A stretch of 64,000 nucleotides of DNA from CAVQAH01 sp963784195 (GTDB lineage: Bacteria; Acidobacteriota; Vicinamibacteria; Vicinamibacterales; 2-12-FULL-66-21), in assembly GCA_963784195.1 (NCBI GenBank), contig CAWARA010000033.1:1-64000 (forward strand), written 5' to 3'. The notes under the pieces are model-generated. The model was not told where the DNA came from and did no database searches. It worked only from the letters and a program-made list of their open reading frames with translations. Of this stretch, positions 20,224 through 30,913 are shown piece by piece; the first letter of the stretch is position 1, and every line of letters begins with the position of its first letter. A program made the translations under genes and the position numbers.

Positions 20224-20499
20224 CACGAAGATCTCTCGCAGAGAGCGCAGGGAAGCCGAGAACGCCGAGGTCCAGCGAAACCGGCCGCGCCATAGGCGCG
20301 GGAGGAGACACGCGTGATCGCACATCAGAGCGCCATCAGAAGCACCGGGCGCTCTGATCTGCGATCACGCGTGCCTCCTCCAGCCTGGGCTCTGCCCAGG
20401 CTGCCGGCTTCGCGCAGATGCGGGCAAAATGCACCGACGATCCTGGCGATCTCTCTCTGCGATCTCTGCTCTCGCGCGATCTCTGCGAGAGCTTTCGTG
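20224..20499 (+). repeat. Nested inverted repeat E2 (lnt-prfB intergenic)
   Basis: This element occupies most of the 393-bp gap after lnt. The outer arms carry GATCTCT/GCAGAGA heptad-like runs (20224-20250 against 20460-20499). The central, nearly perfect inverted repeat has 34-nt arms (20301-20334 and 20347-20380, containing CACGCGTGATCGCA) and a 12-nt loop. A separate 10-bp hairpin CAGCCTGGGC-TCT-GCCCAGGCTG lies at 20381-20403. No coding potential is evident. Confidence 0.8.
20381..20403 (+). terminator. Strong hairpin, possible lnt terminator
   Basis: Perfect 10-bp stem with a 3-nt loop, inside repeat E2. No T-tract follows, so intrinsic termination is uncertain. Confidence 0.35.
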
Positions 20500-20542
20500 A
20501 CACGTGAGTGTCGCCCGACGTAGAGGTCAGCGCAGCGTCAGG

Positions 20543-20548
20543 TAAAAT
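20543..20548 (+). promoter_or_regulatory. Possible -10 box (TAAAAT) at the prfB start
   Basis: GGTAAAAT lies 9 nt upstream of the prfB ATG with no Shine-Dalgarno sequence between. It would give a leaderless or nearly leaderless mRNA. Confidence 0.35.
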
Positions 20549-20557
20549 GATTACTTC

Positions 20558-21707
20558 ATGACTATCCAGCAACTCGACGAGCAGCTTCGCAGGTATGAAG
20601 ATCTGGCGCTCCGCGCGCGGGACCTGCGGAGCTATCTTTGACGCCGCCCGCCCCGCCGACGAGCTAGCCAAAATCGAAGAACGCGTTTCCGCCCCGGACT
20701 TCTGGAAGGACCAGGCCGCGGCGCAGAAGATCCTCCAGCGGCGCCGACGCCTCGAGGACGACCGCACCCTCAGCGACTCCCTGAAGCGCAAGGTCGACGA
20801 CCTCGCCGTGCTCGTGGAGTGGGCCGAGGCCGGCGAGCCTGTGGGCGAGGACCTGGGCCGCGCACTGGACGATCTCGGCGCGCAGGTCGACGCCGGCGAG
20901 ACCAAGAAGATGCTCGGCGGCGAACACGATCGGAAGAACGCCATCGTCACGATCCATCCCGGCGCGGGTGGCACCGAGTCGCAGGACTGGGCCGAGATGC
21001 TGATGCGGATGTACCTGAAGTGGATCGAGCGCCGCGGCTTCGGGCGGGAAGTCATCGACCTGCAACCCGGCGAAGAAGCGGGCATCAAGAGCGTGACGTT
21101 CACGGTCACCGGCGACTACGCCTACGGCATGCTGCTCGCCGAGGCGGGTGTCCACCGCCTGGTGCGCATCTCGCCGTTCGATCAGGCCTCGCGCCGGCAC
21201 ACGTCGTTCGCCTCACTGTTCGTGTGGCCCGAGCTGCCAGAGGACGTCGAGGTGGAGATCGAGGAAAAAGACCTTCGGGTGGATACCTACCGGTCGAGCG
21301 GTGCCGGCGGTCAGCACGTCAACGTCACCGACTCCGCGGTCCGCATCACCCACATCCCGTCAGGCATCGTCGTCTCGTGCCAGAACGAGCGCTCGCAGCA
21401 CAAGAACCGTGCGCAGGCGATGAAGGTCCTGAAGGCCCGGCTCTACGACCTGAAGATGAAGGAACAACAGGCGAAGCTGGATCAGCTCGGGGGCGAGAAG
21501 AAAGACATCGCGTTCGGCAGCCAGATCCGCAGCTACGTGCTGCATCCCTATCAGCTGATCAAGGACCACCGGACGAAGGAAGAAGTCGGCGACGTCAACC
21601 GCGTGCTCGACGGCGACATCGACGTCTTCATCAAGAGTTATTTGATGCGGAAAGCGGCGGGCACGCTCGGACAGCCCACGACCGACGATCGAATCAACCC
21701 CTACTGA
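20558..21707 (+). CDS. prfB: Peptide chain release factor 2, with programmed +1 frameshift
   Basis: Zero frame: 27 codons (MTIQQLDEQLRRYEDL..LRSYL) ending in an in-frame TGA at 20639-20641. Shifting +1 on CTT TGA C continues DAARPADELAKIEERV to the stop at 21705-21707, for 382 residues in total. The tripeptide SPF (VRISPFDQASRRHTSF) gives UGA/UAA recognition and GGQ (SSGAGGQHVN) is the hydrolysis motif. RF2 reads UGA, so a low RF2 level lets the ribosome pause and shift: the classical autoregulation. It converges with PBP1A, overlapping by 7 nt at the 3' ends. Confidence 0.95.
20627..20642 (+). promoter_or_regulatory. prfB programmed +1 frameshift signal
   Basis: The slip site is TAT CTT TGA C, identical to the classical prfB site. 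An SD-like CGGAG lies four nucleotides upstream of TAT CTT, as the family requires. Unlike the other frame breaks in this window, this one is conserved biology. Confidence 0.93.
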
Positions 21708-23995
21708 CGGAACCCGATCCCCGGCTGCGTGCCGGAGATGAAGGCTTCGGTGATCGCGCCGGGGATACCCTCGAGGGCGGCGCCGCCGGAGTAGCGGTCC
21801 ACCGACATGAAGATGATGTTGCCGGGCGCTTCGAAGGTTGGCGCCTCGGTTCGCTTCCCGATCCAGGCCTTCATGATCTCCATCCAGATCGGCAGGGCCG
21901 TGTCCGAGCCGGTGCCGCCGGGGCCCATCGTGCGTTTCTGGTCGTAGCCGATCCACACGCCGATCGTGATGTCCGGATCGAAACCGATGAACCAGGCATC
22001 GGTGTAGTCGTCGGTCGTTCCGGTCTTGCCGCCGATCGGCCACTTCAGCGAGGCCGCTTTGGCGCCGGTGCCTCGTTGCACCACGCCGCGCAGCAGGTTG
22101 GTCATCACATACGCCGTGTCGGCGCGGATGGCGTCGCGCGGTTCGGGACGGTTCTCTTCGAGCACATTGGCCGCGCGGTCCGTGACCTTCAGGATCGTGT
22201 AGGGCCGCATCCTGACGCCCTGGTTTGGAAACACCGAGTACGCGCTCGTCATTTCGAGCAGCGTGGCTTCAGCAGCGCCGAGGGCGACAGCCAGGTAAGG
22301 CGGCAGGGGAGACTCGAGTCCCAGGCGGCGCGCGTACGCGATGACCTGCGTCGGGCCGAGCTGCTCCATGACGCGTACGGCCGGCACGTTGCGCGACTGC
22401 TCGAGCGCGTGGCGAAGGGTGACCGGCCCCTCGAACTGGCGGTCGTAGTTCATCGGCGCGTACGGCGGCTGGCCCACGCCGCCGTTGAAGCTGGTCGGCG
22501 TGTCCATCAGGATTGTGACCGGTGTGTATCCCCGGTCGATCGCCGCGGTATAGACGATCGGCTTGAAGCCAGACCCGACCTGGCGATAAGCCTGCGTCGC
22601 GCGGTTGAACTTGCTGCGGTCGAAGCTGAAGCCCCCGACCATCGCCTTAATCTGACCGGTGCGGTTGTCGATCGCGATAGCGCCGCCTTCGACCGCCGGC
22701 GTCTGTTCGAGCGTTCCGGTCGCGGACGTGCCTTGCTCGTTGACGAAAGCCGGGATGTCTGCGGCCCCCTTCGGTGCGGACAATCGCACCTCGACGAGAT
22801 CGCCGCGCGTCACGAGTTGCGCGGGTGACGTCCTGCCCGTCCAGGCGAAGCCCTTGCGATCGATCGTGACGCGCATGTTTCCCACGCGCGTCTGAATCGA
22901 CGTGGCATCCACCGTCGTCACGACTGCCGGCACGACGTCGCCGGCGTGCATCGGCCTGTCCCAGCGAGGCTGCCGGAACGTGTCTAATGCATGGCCTTCC
23001 TGCACCACATTGCGGCGGGGCTTGCGGAACCCGCGCCGTTTGTCCACTCGTCGCAGGCCCTCGTCGAGCGCCTTGTTGGCGGCCTCCTGCAGGTTCAGAT
23101 CGAGCGCGGTTTGCACCGAGAGCCCGTTCTCGTACAGCTGCTTCGCGCCATACCGGCTCTCGAGCTCCTTACGGACCTCTTCGAGGAAATACGGCGCGAC
23201 CGAATAGGTCTGCGACGGCGGATCGTCGCGCACGACGATCGGCTTCTTCCTGGCAGCTTCCGCTTCGGCAGCGGTGATGTACCCGACGTCCGCCATGCGC
23301 GTCAGCGTGTAGTTCCGGCGTCGCATCGCAGCGTCTCTGTTCACGTAGGGGCTTTGCCGGACGTTGCCCTGGAGAATGCCCGCGATGAGCGCCGCTTCCT
23401 CGAGCGAGAGATCCTTTGCTGATTTCCCGAAGTAGAGGCGCGAGGCAGCTTCGACGCCGTACACGCCATGCCCGAAGTACATCTGGTTGCAGTAGAACGT
23501 GAAGATCTCGCGCTTCGTATAGCGCTTCTCGATCTGGATCGCCAGGATCGCTTCCTTGATCTTGCGTTCCCAGGTTTTTTCGTCGGTCAGGAACAGCTTT
23601 CTCGTCAGCTGCTGGGTCAGCGTGCTGGCGCCGCCAGCCTTGCGCCGCTCCATGATGTCCTTGACGAGCGCGACGATGATGCGAGGGATGCTGAGCCCGA
23701 AGTGCTGCTCGAACTCCGAGTCTTCGGCGGCGAGGATCGCTTGCCTCAGCTTCGGCGGAATGGCCTCGTACGGGATGACCTCGCGCCGCTGGATGGCGAA
23801 TTCCCCCACGATCTCGCCGCGCGCACCATAGACCCTCGAGATCGTGCTCGGCGCGTAGTCGTCGAGCGCGGAGATGCCTGGCAGATCACCTGCGTAGGCG
23901 AAGAGCACACCGCTGACGATGCCCAGAATCGCGGCGGCGAGAAAGAGAATGATGAGGCCGGCGCTGCGGGCGACTCTTACAACGTACCTAGCCAT
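21701..23995 (-). CDS. mrcA: Penicillin-binding protein 1A (bifunctional glycosyltransferase/transpeptidase)
   Basis: 764 residues. A membrane anchor at residues 12-34 is followed by the GT51 domain (catalytic Glu in AAEDSEFEQHFG at 90-100; GGASTLTQQLTRKL at 121-134). The transpeptidase domain has SxxK as S475-GF-K478, SRN at 534-536 and KTGT at 657-660. An OB-like insertion lies between the domains (about 330-430). It polymerises and cross-links peptidoglycan in the periplasm. It is encoded convergently to prfB. Heptad/REP element H12 lies just upstream of its start. Confidence 0.95.
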   Translation of the reverse strand: MARYVVRVARSAGLIILFLAAAILGIVSGVLFAYAGDLPGISALDDYAPSTISRVYGARGEIVGEFAIQRREVIPYEAIPPKLRQAILAAEDSEFEQHFGLSIPRIIVALVKDIMERRKAGGASTLTQQLTRKLFLTDEKTWERKIKEAILAIQIEKRYTKREIFTFYCNQMYFGHGVYGVEAASRLYFGKSAKDLSLEEAALIAGILQGNVRQSPYVNRDAAMRRRNYTLTRMADVGYITAAEAEAARKKPIVVRDDPPSQTYSVAPYFLEEVRKELESRYGAKQLYENGLSVQTALDLNLQEAANKALDEGLRRVDKRRGFRKPRRNVVQEGHALDTFRQPRWDRPMHAGDVVPAVVTTVDATSIQTRVGNMRVTIDRKGFAWTGRTSPAQLVTRGDLVEVRLSAPKGAADIPAFVNEQGTSATGTLEQTPAVEGGAIAIDNRTGQIKAMVGGFSFDRSKFNRATQAYRQVGSGFKPIVYTAAIDRGYTPVTILMDTPTSFNGGVGQPPYAPMNYDRQFEGPVTLRHALEQSRNVPAVRVMEQLGPTQVIAYARRLGLESPLPPYLAVALGAAEATLLEMTSAYSVFPNQGVRMRPYTILKVTDRAANVLEENRPEPRDAIRADTAYVMTNLLRGVVQRGTGAKAASLKWPIGGKTGTTDDYTDAWFIGFDPDITIGVWIGYDQKRTMGPGGTGSDTALPIWMEIMKAWIGKRTEAPTFEAPGNIIFMSVDRYSGGAALEGIPGAITEAFISGTQPGIGFRQ

Positions 23996-24011
23996 AAAGA
24001 CTGACTATCTC

Positions 24012-24063
24012 TCAACTCCCAACTCTCGTAGTGTCCGGCTTCAGCCGGACCTTGGGCGTTGGT
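24012..24063 (+). repeat. Heptad-repeat palindrome H12 enclosing REP copy 4
   Basis: CTCAACTCCCAACTCTC (24012-24028) is partly complementary to TTGGGCGTTGG (24052-24062). The REP palindrome GTCCGGCTTCAGCCGGAC at 24033-24050, preceded by CGTAGT, is the loop. It separates mrcA from the FecR gene. Confidence 0.7.
24033..24050 (+). repeat. REP-like palindrome, copy 4
   Basis: Perfect GTCCGGCTTCAGCCGGAC, preceded by CGTAGT as in copies 2 and 3. Confidence 0.8.
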
Positions 24064-24066
24064 CTA

Positions 24067-26161
24067 TCACCGACGCCTGACGGCCCCGCCGGACGACGGC
24101 TGTCCACCGCGCGAACGGCCCGACGGTCCTGCGCTGCCACCGTTACCTCCGCCGCCACCACCGGAGCCGCCGCGTGGGCTGGCCGATCGGGACGGAGGGG
24201 CTGCAGATGCCGGCGGTGGACCTGACGGCGGACCTGATGGCCTCGCCTCAGACGGGCCGCGCCGTTCCGTCCCGGGATTCGATCGATAGGCTGGTGCCGA
24301 ACTCGGGTCCGACCGGGGAACCGCTGTGCCGCGATGGACTTCCGGCTGAGGCATCGATCGCTGACCCGGATACGAACGCTCCATTGATCCCGGCCGCTCA
24401 CTGGGATTAGCGCGCTCGATCGCCCTGCCGCGATACGACGTCGGGCTCTGGCGCGGCGGGGTTGGACCGCTGGATCGCGGTGCCTCGATAGACTTCGACC
24501 TCTCGAGAGCGAACCGCTCCGCGATCGGGTGTCGGGGAGGGCGACGCTCCGGGAGAGTCCTCGCGCCGTGGCGAGACACGGGAACGCTCGGGAGACGGCT
24601 GCGACGACGTGCCTGGTGATACCTGCGAGGCTTCAGAACCGGGGCGTCGCGGGACCGCGCGACGTTCACTGCCGGGAGCGGTGGTCACGTTTGCCGACGC
24701 TCCGCGTTCGACCGCTCCTGGAGATCCCTGTTGCGGCGCCGAGCGAATCGCGGGCACGGCCGACCGTGGTTGACGCGACGGCGCCGGAAATCCCGGTCCC
24801 GTCAACTGGCTGCCGCTGCTGGCCCGGCTGCGGAACGACGCGTCCGCGTCTCTGTTTGGCGAGATTCCCGATCCCACTCGCGGCTGTGCGACTCCCGTTG
24901 TGGCCCTGGTCGTGGCACCGGGTCCGACGATCGGTCCGCCAACCGACGCGCGTGCTGGGCCGCTGCCGCGCGGCACGGCGTAGTGCGTGTACTCGGGGCC
25001 TCGATCGCGCGGCGTGAACGATTGACGGACCCGCGTGTCGATGCGATTGACGTTGATGACATTGATGCCGACGTTGACATGACCGCGGCCGAAGCTGCGA
25101 TGCGGGACGACGGTCCACGCATACCACGGGTCGTAGCGCCGGCCGTAGAAGTGGTTCACGCCGAATGAGAACACCGGCTTGTTGTAGAAACCCAGCGGAC
25201 ACCAGCTCACGTAACCAGGTGCGTACGCCCAGGAGACCCACGCCGGGCCCCACGATCGTCCGGGGATCCAGAACCACCCGCGCGCCGAGAATCCCCATCG
25301 TCCGTAATGATGCGTCGCGTACGCCCAGGGATCGGCGCCAATCCACGTCCAGCCATACGGACGGAGATGCGCCCAGCGGCCGTGGTAATACGGCCGCCAG
25401 CCGGCCGCGACTCTCGGATACCAGACGTAGCCGTAAGTCGGTTCCTGATTCCACGAGCCGTATTCGTCGAGGGTTGCGGAGTAGTAGCGGGTGTCAGCGG
25501 GCAAATACTGTGCGGAGACCCCGAGCCGCTGATCGCGCCGTGACTCGGACCAGCGATCGAACTCATCCCATGCAGCAGAGTTGAAGACGTACGCGTATGA
25601 CGGCGCCGCGCCAGCGCTGGCGTAGGCGCGCTCACCAGCCCGGAGCGCGGTCCGGCCATCCTCGTTGACCAGTTCCGCGGTGCCTCGGAGCACCGCCAGT
25701 TCGACTTCGGCGCCGCGGGTGGCCGTCACAGCGACCCGGTATTCGCCCGGTCCGCTGATTTGTACCCAGGCCGACGGCGCATCGATGCGGTACTCGACGG
25801 GACGCTCAGGGCCCGGGATGTTCATGCGCACGCGGCCGTCGAGCAACCGGATGACGTCGTCGGACTGGAAATCCACGAGCGTGTTGCCATCGAGGTGCAA
25901 CGTGCTGCCGTCGGCGAAGAGCACCTCGACGCGGCCCGCGCGCGTGCGCACCCGATCGCCGGCGAGCACGGGCATCGAGGACGGCGACGTTTCCGTTTGG
26001 CCGTCGCGCTCGAGTTCCGCGACACCATCGACGAGCGAGATGTGCGCAGGTGCAGGCTGTGTCGCTTCCTGCGCGGCCGCGAACGAGGGAATCAGGAAGA
26101 GGGCGCCCGCAAACACGAGGGCGAGCATCTTCGAAGAGCGCCTAGCTGCAGGGCGAGTCAT
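24067..26161 (-). CDS. Exported FecR/DUF6600 protein with Pro/Ser/Arg-rich tail (one apparent frameshift)
   Basis: About 698 residues when corrected. The start MTRPAARR at 26161 is preferred over the one at 26245 because it places a signal peptide (KMLALVFAGALFLIPSFAAA) at the N-terminus. A FecR domain follows (VLAGDRVRTRAGRVEVLFADGSTLHLDGNT), then a Trp/Tyr-rich DUF6600 region (YGYVWYPRVAAGWRPYYHGRW..HYGRWG..WGPAWVSW), then a low-complexity tail. At a CCCC run (24458-24461) one extra C shifts the frame. Correction extends the tail to 24067 and continues a repeated motif of the form [YH]RGxAxxRxNP. The protein is divergent from dnaK. Function unknown; FecR domains bind substrates or sense at the periplasmic face. 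Confidence 0.78.
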
Positions 26162-26269
26162 GGGAGCCTCGGGTAGCAATTCCCGCACGGCGGCCGGAAT
26201 GGTCACCGCTGAGGCAAGGCTGGCAAGTGCAAGTATAGCACTCACTTAGAGATTTTTGATCACTAGATA

Positions 26270-26298
26270 TTGACAAAGATGCGCTCATATTTTATGTT
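26270..26298 (+). promoter_or_regulatory. Sigma-70 type promoter of dnaK
   Basis: TTGACA (26270-26275), a 17-nt spacer, then TATGTT (26293-26298), in a short AT-rich stretch standing out from its GC-rich surroundings. It is 82 bp before the dnaK ATG, leaving room for a regulated leader. Although hspR is in the operon, I see no good CTTGAGT-N7-ACTCAAG (HAIR) operator. A weak palindrome TAACGTTA lies just downstream of the -10. Confidence 0.65.
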
Positions 26299-26379
26299 AT
26301 TAACGTTATCAAGATTAAGCCGTCCCGTCCTTCATCGAAGCGGCGTGGGGTGGCCAGAGAGCGCAAGAGGACGCAGAAC

Positions 26380-28292
<1,913 letters not shown>

Positions 28293-28301
28293 CTGACGCT
28301 G

Positions 28302-28400
28302 CCGTGGTTCGTGGTTCGTGGTTCGTGCTCGCAGGGCCCGACGATGGGCACTTCGAGCGACGAGCCACGAGACTACGGACCACGGACCACGGACCACGGT
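28302..28400 (+). repeat. Heptad-repeat palindrome H2 between dnaK and dnaJ
   Basis: Left arm 28302-28330 is CCGTGGT then TCGTGGT/TTCGTGG units. Right arm 28358-28400 holds CGAGCCACGAGA and three ACGGACC units. The arms can pair across a loop of about 27 nt. The right arm ends 3 nt before the dnaJ ATG at 28404, so no Shine-Dalgarno sequence is present. Confidence 0.8.
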
Positions 28401-28403
28401 TTC

Positions 28404-29493
28404 ATGGACTTCTACGCAATTCTCGGTCTGTCGACAGACGCGAGTGTGACGGACATCAAGCGCGCGTATCGGCGGTTGGCGCGCCGGTATCATCCGGGCA
28501 TCAATCCTGGCGATCGCGCGGCTGAAGAGATGTTCAGGCGCGTGTCCGAGGCCTACGAGACGCTGGTCGACCCGCGCCGCCGTGAGGAGTACGACGCGGT
28601 CGGCCGTGCGGCGGGGGCGCCGTCGGGATCCACCGTGTCGCTGGAATTCACCGAGTTCGATTTTTCGGTCGCGGCGCACGGCGCGCAGGCGGCCACTTTT
28701 GCGGAATTGTTTTCTGATGTGCTGCACCCTGCGCCGGCGCGCGGACAGGGTGCAGAACGGGGCGCCGACCTGCATGCGATGGTCACGGTTGATTTCGTGG
28801 ATGCCATCAGGGGAGCCGAGCGCCAGATTGTCGTGACGCGCCAGCTCCTGTGCAGCGTCTGCGCGGGAACGGCACACGTGGCTGTGTCGGAAGGACGATG
28901 TCAGGAGTGTCACGGGACCGGCGCCCTGCGGTGGGCCCGCGGGCACATGGTGTTCTCGAAAACCTGCGCGGCGTGCAACGGCAGCGGGCGGCTTCGGGTC
29001 CAGCGTTGCGCCGTGTGCAACGGGCATGGCCGAACGGTGCGCAGTGAGCCTCTGTCTGTGTCGATTCCGCCGGGGACGCTCGATGGCACCCGTCTTCGTC
29101 TGCCCGAGCGCGGCCACGCCGGGCAGAACGGCGGCAAACCGGGTGACGTCTACGTCACGGTGCAGGTCTCCCCGCACCCGTTCCTCCGGAGAGAGCGCGA
29201 GGATCTCGTGTGTGTCGTCCCGCTCGGCGTCCACGAGGCGGTGCTCGGGGCGCGCATCGACGTGCCGACGCTGGACGGTCCGGCGCGGTTCTGGATCCCG
29301 CCGGGAACGCAGGCCGGTCAGCGTTTCCGGCTCAGCGGACGCGGCGTTCGCTTCATCGCACGGCATGCCTGGGGATCTCGTCGTCGAGGTCAAGCTGGTG
29401 CTGCCGACGCGAGTGGACGAGCGGTCGCGCGAAATCCTTCGCGAGTTCGGCGAGCGCAACTACGAGGACCTGAGGAAAGGGCTCGAGGTCTGA
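28404..29493 (+). CDS. dnaJ: Chaperone DnaJ (Hsp40), with variant HPG motif and one apparent frameshift
   Basis: About 362 residues. The J-domain is at residues 1-70 (MDFYAILGLSTDASVTDIKRAYRRLARRYHP..). Four zinc-finger CXXC units are seen (CSVC, CQEC, CAAC, CAVC), then the C-terminal substrate domains (PHPFLRREREDLVCVVPL). The invariant HPD tripeptide that triggers DnaK ATP hydrolysis is HPG here (RRYHPGINPGDR). The Gly/Phe-rich linker is poor. The frame shifts by +1 near 29352: correcting it replaces FIARHAWGSRRRG by SSHGMPGDLVVEVKLVLPTR and gives the stop at 29491-29493, 1 nt before hspR. Without correction the frame ends at 29498. Confidence 0.88.
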
Positions 29494-29494
29494 C

Positions 29495-29926
29495 ATGAAG
29501 CGTGGCGGCGGCAAGGCGTACTACATGATCAGCGTGGTGGCGCAGAAGTACAACATCCACCCGCAGACGCTTCGGCTCTACGAGCGCGAGGGCCTGCTCA
29601 AGCCGTCCCGCACGGATGGGAACACGCGCCTCTACTCGGAAGAGGATCTCGAGCAGCTCGAGACGATTCTGTCGCTCACACGCGACCTCGGCGTCAACCT
29701 CGCCGGCGTCGAGATCATCCTGAACATGCGCCGCAAGATCGAAGCGATGCAGCTCGAGGTCAACGAGTTCATGGACTACGTGAAGCGCGAGCTGTCGCGC
29801 GGCATCGGCGACTGGGAACAGCGTCTGAGCACCGCGCTCGTCAAGTCGTCGCCCACCGACCTCGTTCGCGCGCCCGCCCACCCGTCGGTCGAAGCGGTCG
29901 ACGAGGAGCCGCGACAGAAAGTCTGA
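29495..29926 (+). CDS. hspR: MerR-family heat-shock repressor HspR
   Basis: 143 residues. A winged-helix MerR N-terminus (YMISVVAQKYNIHPQTLRLYEREGL..GNTRLYSEEDLEQL) is followed by a helical region (RDLGVNLAGVEIILNMRRKIEAMQ) and a tail. The pattern of starting with a binding site for itself and DnaK at the end of a dnaKJ operon is that of HspR, which represses the operon with DnaK as corepressor. The HAIR operator is not evident upstream, so the target site needs definition. Confidence 0.88.
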   Translation: MKRGGGKAYYMISVVAQKYNIHPQTLRLYEREGLLKPSRTDGNTRLYSEEDLEQLETILSLTRDLGVNLAGVEIILNMRRKIEAMQLEVNEFMDYVKRELSRGIGDWEQRLSTALVKSSPTDLVRAPAHPSVEAVDEEPRQKV

Positions 29927-29934
29927 ACCAGTCG

Positions 29935-29954
29935 GCGTTGGGCGTTGGGAGTTG
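29935..29954 (+). repeat. Single heptad arm H13
   Basis: CGTTGGG CGTTGGG AGTTGA: same theme as the right arm of H5 (33663-33690), but without a left arm. It sits immediately before the TAAGAT at 29956. Confidence 0.6.
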
Positions 29955-29955
29955 A

Positions 29956-29961
29956 TAAGAT
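29956..29961 (+). promoter_or_regulatory. Possible -10 box (TAAGAT) at the sigma-factor gene start
   Basis: TAAGAT is followed by 6 nt and then the ATG at 29968, so transcription could begin at the start codon. No Shine-Dalgarno sequence is seen. Confidence 0.3.
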
Positions 29962-29967
29962 GCAGCC

Positions 29968-30837
29968 ATGCGCGGCACTGCGGATCGAACCTCCGATGCC
30001 GATGCGCTGCAGGCCTACCTGCGTGGCATTGCCCGCATTCCTCGCCTGACGCCGGAAGAAGAGCGCACGCTCGGGCGGCGAATCCAGGAAACCGGTGACG
30101 AGGATGCACTTCGCGGGCTCGTCGAAGGCAACCTGCGCTTCGTCGTCAGCTACTCCAAACGCTACCGCGGACTCGGCGTAGCGTTCCTCGATCTGATCCA
30201 CGAAGGCAATCTCGGGTTGATGGAAGCGGCGCGCCGCTTCGATCCGGAACGCAACGTCAAGTTCATTACCTACGCCGTCTGGTGGATTCGTCAGGCCGTG
30301 ACCCACGCGCTGGCGATGCAGAGCCGTGTCATGTCGTTGCCGCAGCGGCTGTCAGGCGCCGCCTCCAAGCTTGGCCGCGAAGTGGCCGAGCTGACCGAGG
30401 AGCTCGATCGCGTGCCGACCCCGCGCGAGATCGCCGAAGACATGGACATCTCCGAAGCGGACGTCAATGCGCTGCTGCATCTCGGGGGGCCCGAGCTGTC
30501 GCTGAGCGACCGCGTCGGCCGGGGGCGCGGGGAACTCGAAGGCGCGGAGCTGGCGGAGCTGCTCGAGCAGGACGCGGTGCCACCAGTCGAGGAAGCGATG
30601 CTGCACGAAGCGATCGCCGATCGCGTTCGCGTGGCGCTCGGCGAGCTCGACGAGAAAGAACGGGAAGTCGTCGAGCTTCGTTTCGGGCTCGACCGTGACG
30701 GCGATCCGCGCACGCTGCAGGAAGTCGGCGACATCCTCGATCTGTCGCGCGAACGCATCCGCCAGATCGAGTCGCGGGCAAAGGAAAAGGTTCGCCGGTC
30801 GAAACGAGCGGGGGAGCTGAGAAGTTACCTCAATTGA
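29968..30837 (+). CDS. RNA polymerase sigma factor, sigma-70 family (RpoD/RpoS-like group 2)
   Basis: 289 residues covering regions 1.2 to 4.2: DALQAYLRGIARIPRLTPEEE (1.2), EGNLRFVVSYSKRYRGLGVAFLDLIHEGNLGLMEAARRFDP (2.1-2.2), FITYAVWWIRQAVTHAL (2.3-2.4), LPQRLSGAASKL (3.0), and the helix-turn-helix in TLQEVGDILDLSRERIRQIESRAKEKVR (4.2). It lacks the long region 1.1 of housekeeping RpoD, so it is probably an alternative primary-like sigma. Being directly behind dnaK-dnaJ-hspR suggests a stress role, but this is inference. 41 bp separate it from hspR. Confidence 0.9.
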   Translation: MRGTADRTSDADALQAYLRGIARIPRLTPEEERTLGRRIQETGDEDALRGLVEGNLRFVVSYSKRYRGLGVAFLDLIHEGNLGLMEAARRFDPERNVKFITYAVWWIRQAVTHALAMQSRVMSLPQRLSGAASKLGREVAELTEELDRVPTPREIAEDMDISEADVNALLHLGGPELSLSDRVGRGRGELEGAELAELLEQDAVPPVEEAMLHEAIADRVRVALGELDEKEREVVELRFGLDRDGDPRTLQEVGDILDLSRERIRQIESRAKEKVRRSKRAGELRSYLN

Positions 30838-30911
30838 GATCGGAAATCGGAAATCGGACATCGGAAATCGCCGCACCGGGCGATTCCGATCGATCGCGAT
30901 CTACCGATTCC
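30838..30911 (+). repeat. Heptad-repeat palindrome H3 (ATCGGAA theme)
   Basis: Left part: four units of ATCGGAA/ATCGGAC. Right part: CGATTCC, GATCGAT and ACCGATTCCGA, complementary to the left part. It begins at the sigma gene stop and ends 2 nt before the next ATG (30914). If the DnaC-like gene starts at the internal ATG 30953 instead, the gap is 41 nt. Confidence 0.75.
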
Positions 30912-30913
30912 GA

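Noticed and set aside
20558..20641. prfB truncated pseudogene by in-frame TGA
   Set aside because: The TGA is the conserved autoregulatory frameshift site.
20819..22828. 669-codon plus-strand frame spanning prfB and the mrcA antisense
   Set aside because: Out of frame with prfB and overlapping mrcA on the other strand; Arg/Gly-rich without motifs.
24067..24669. Independent Arg/Pro-rich gene downstream of the FecR gene
   Set aside because: It is the out-of-frame continuation of the FecR protein after a CCCC indel and shares its repeat motif.
26280..26320. HAIR operator for HspR at dnaK
   Set aside because: No CTTGAGT-N7-ACTCAAG pattern; only a short TAACGTTA palindrome, too weak to call.
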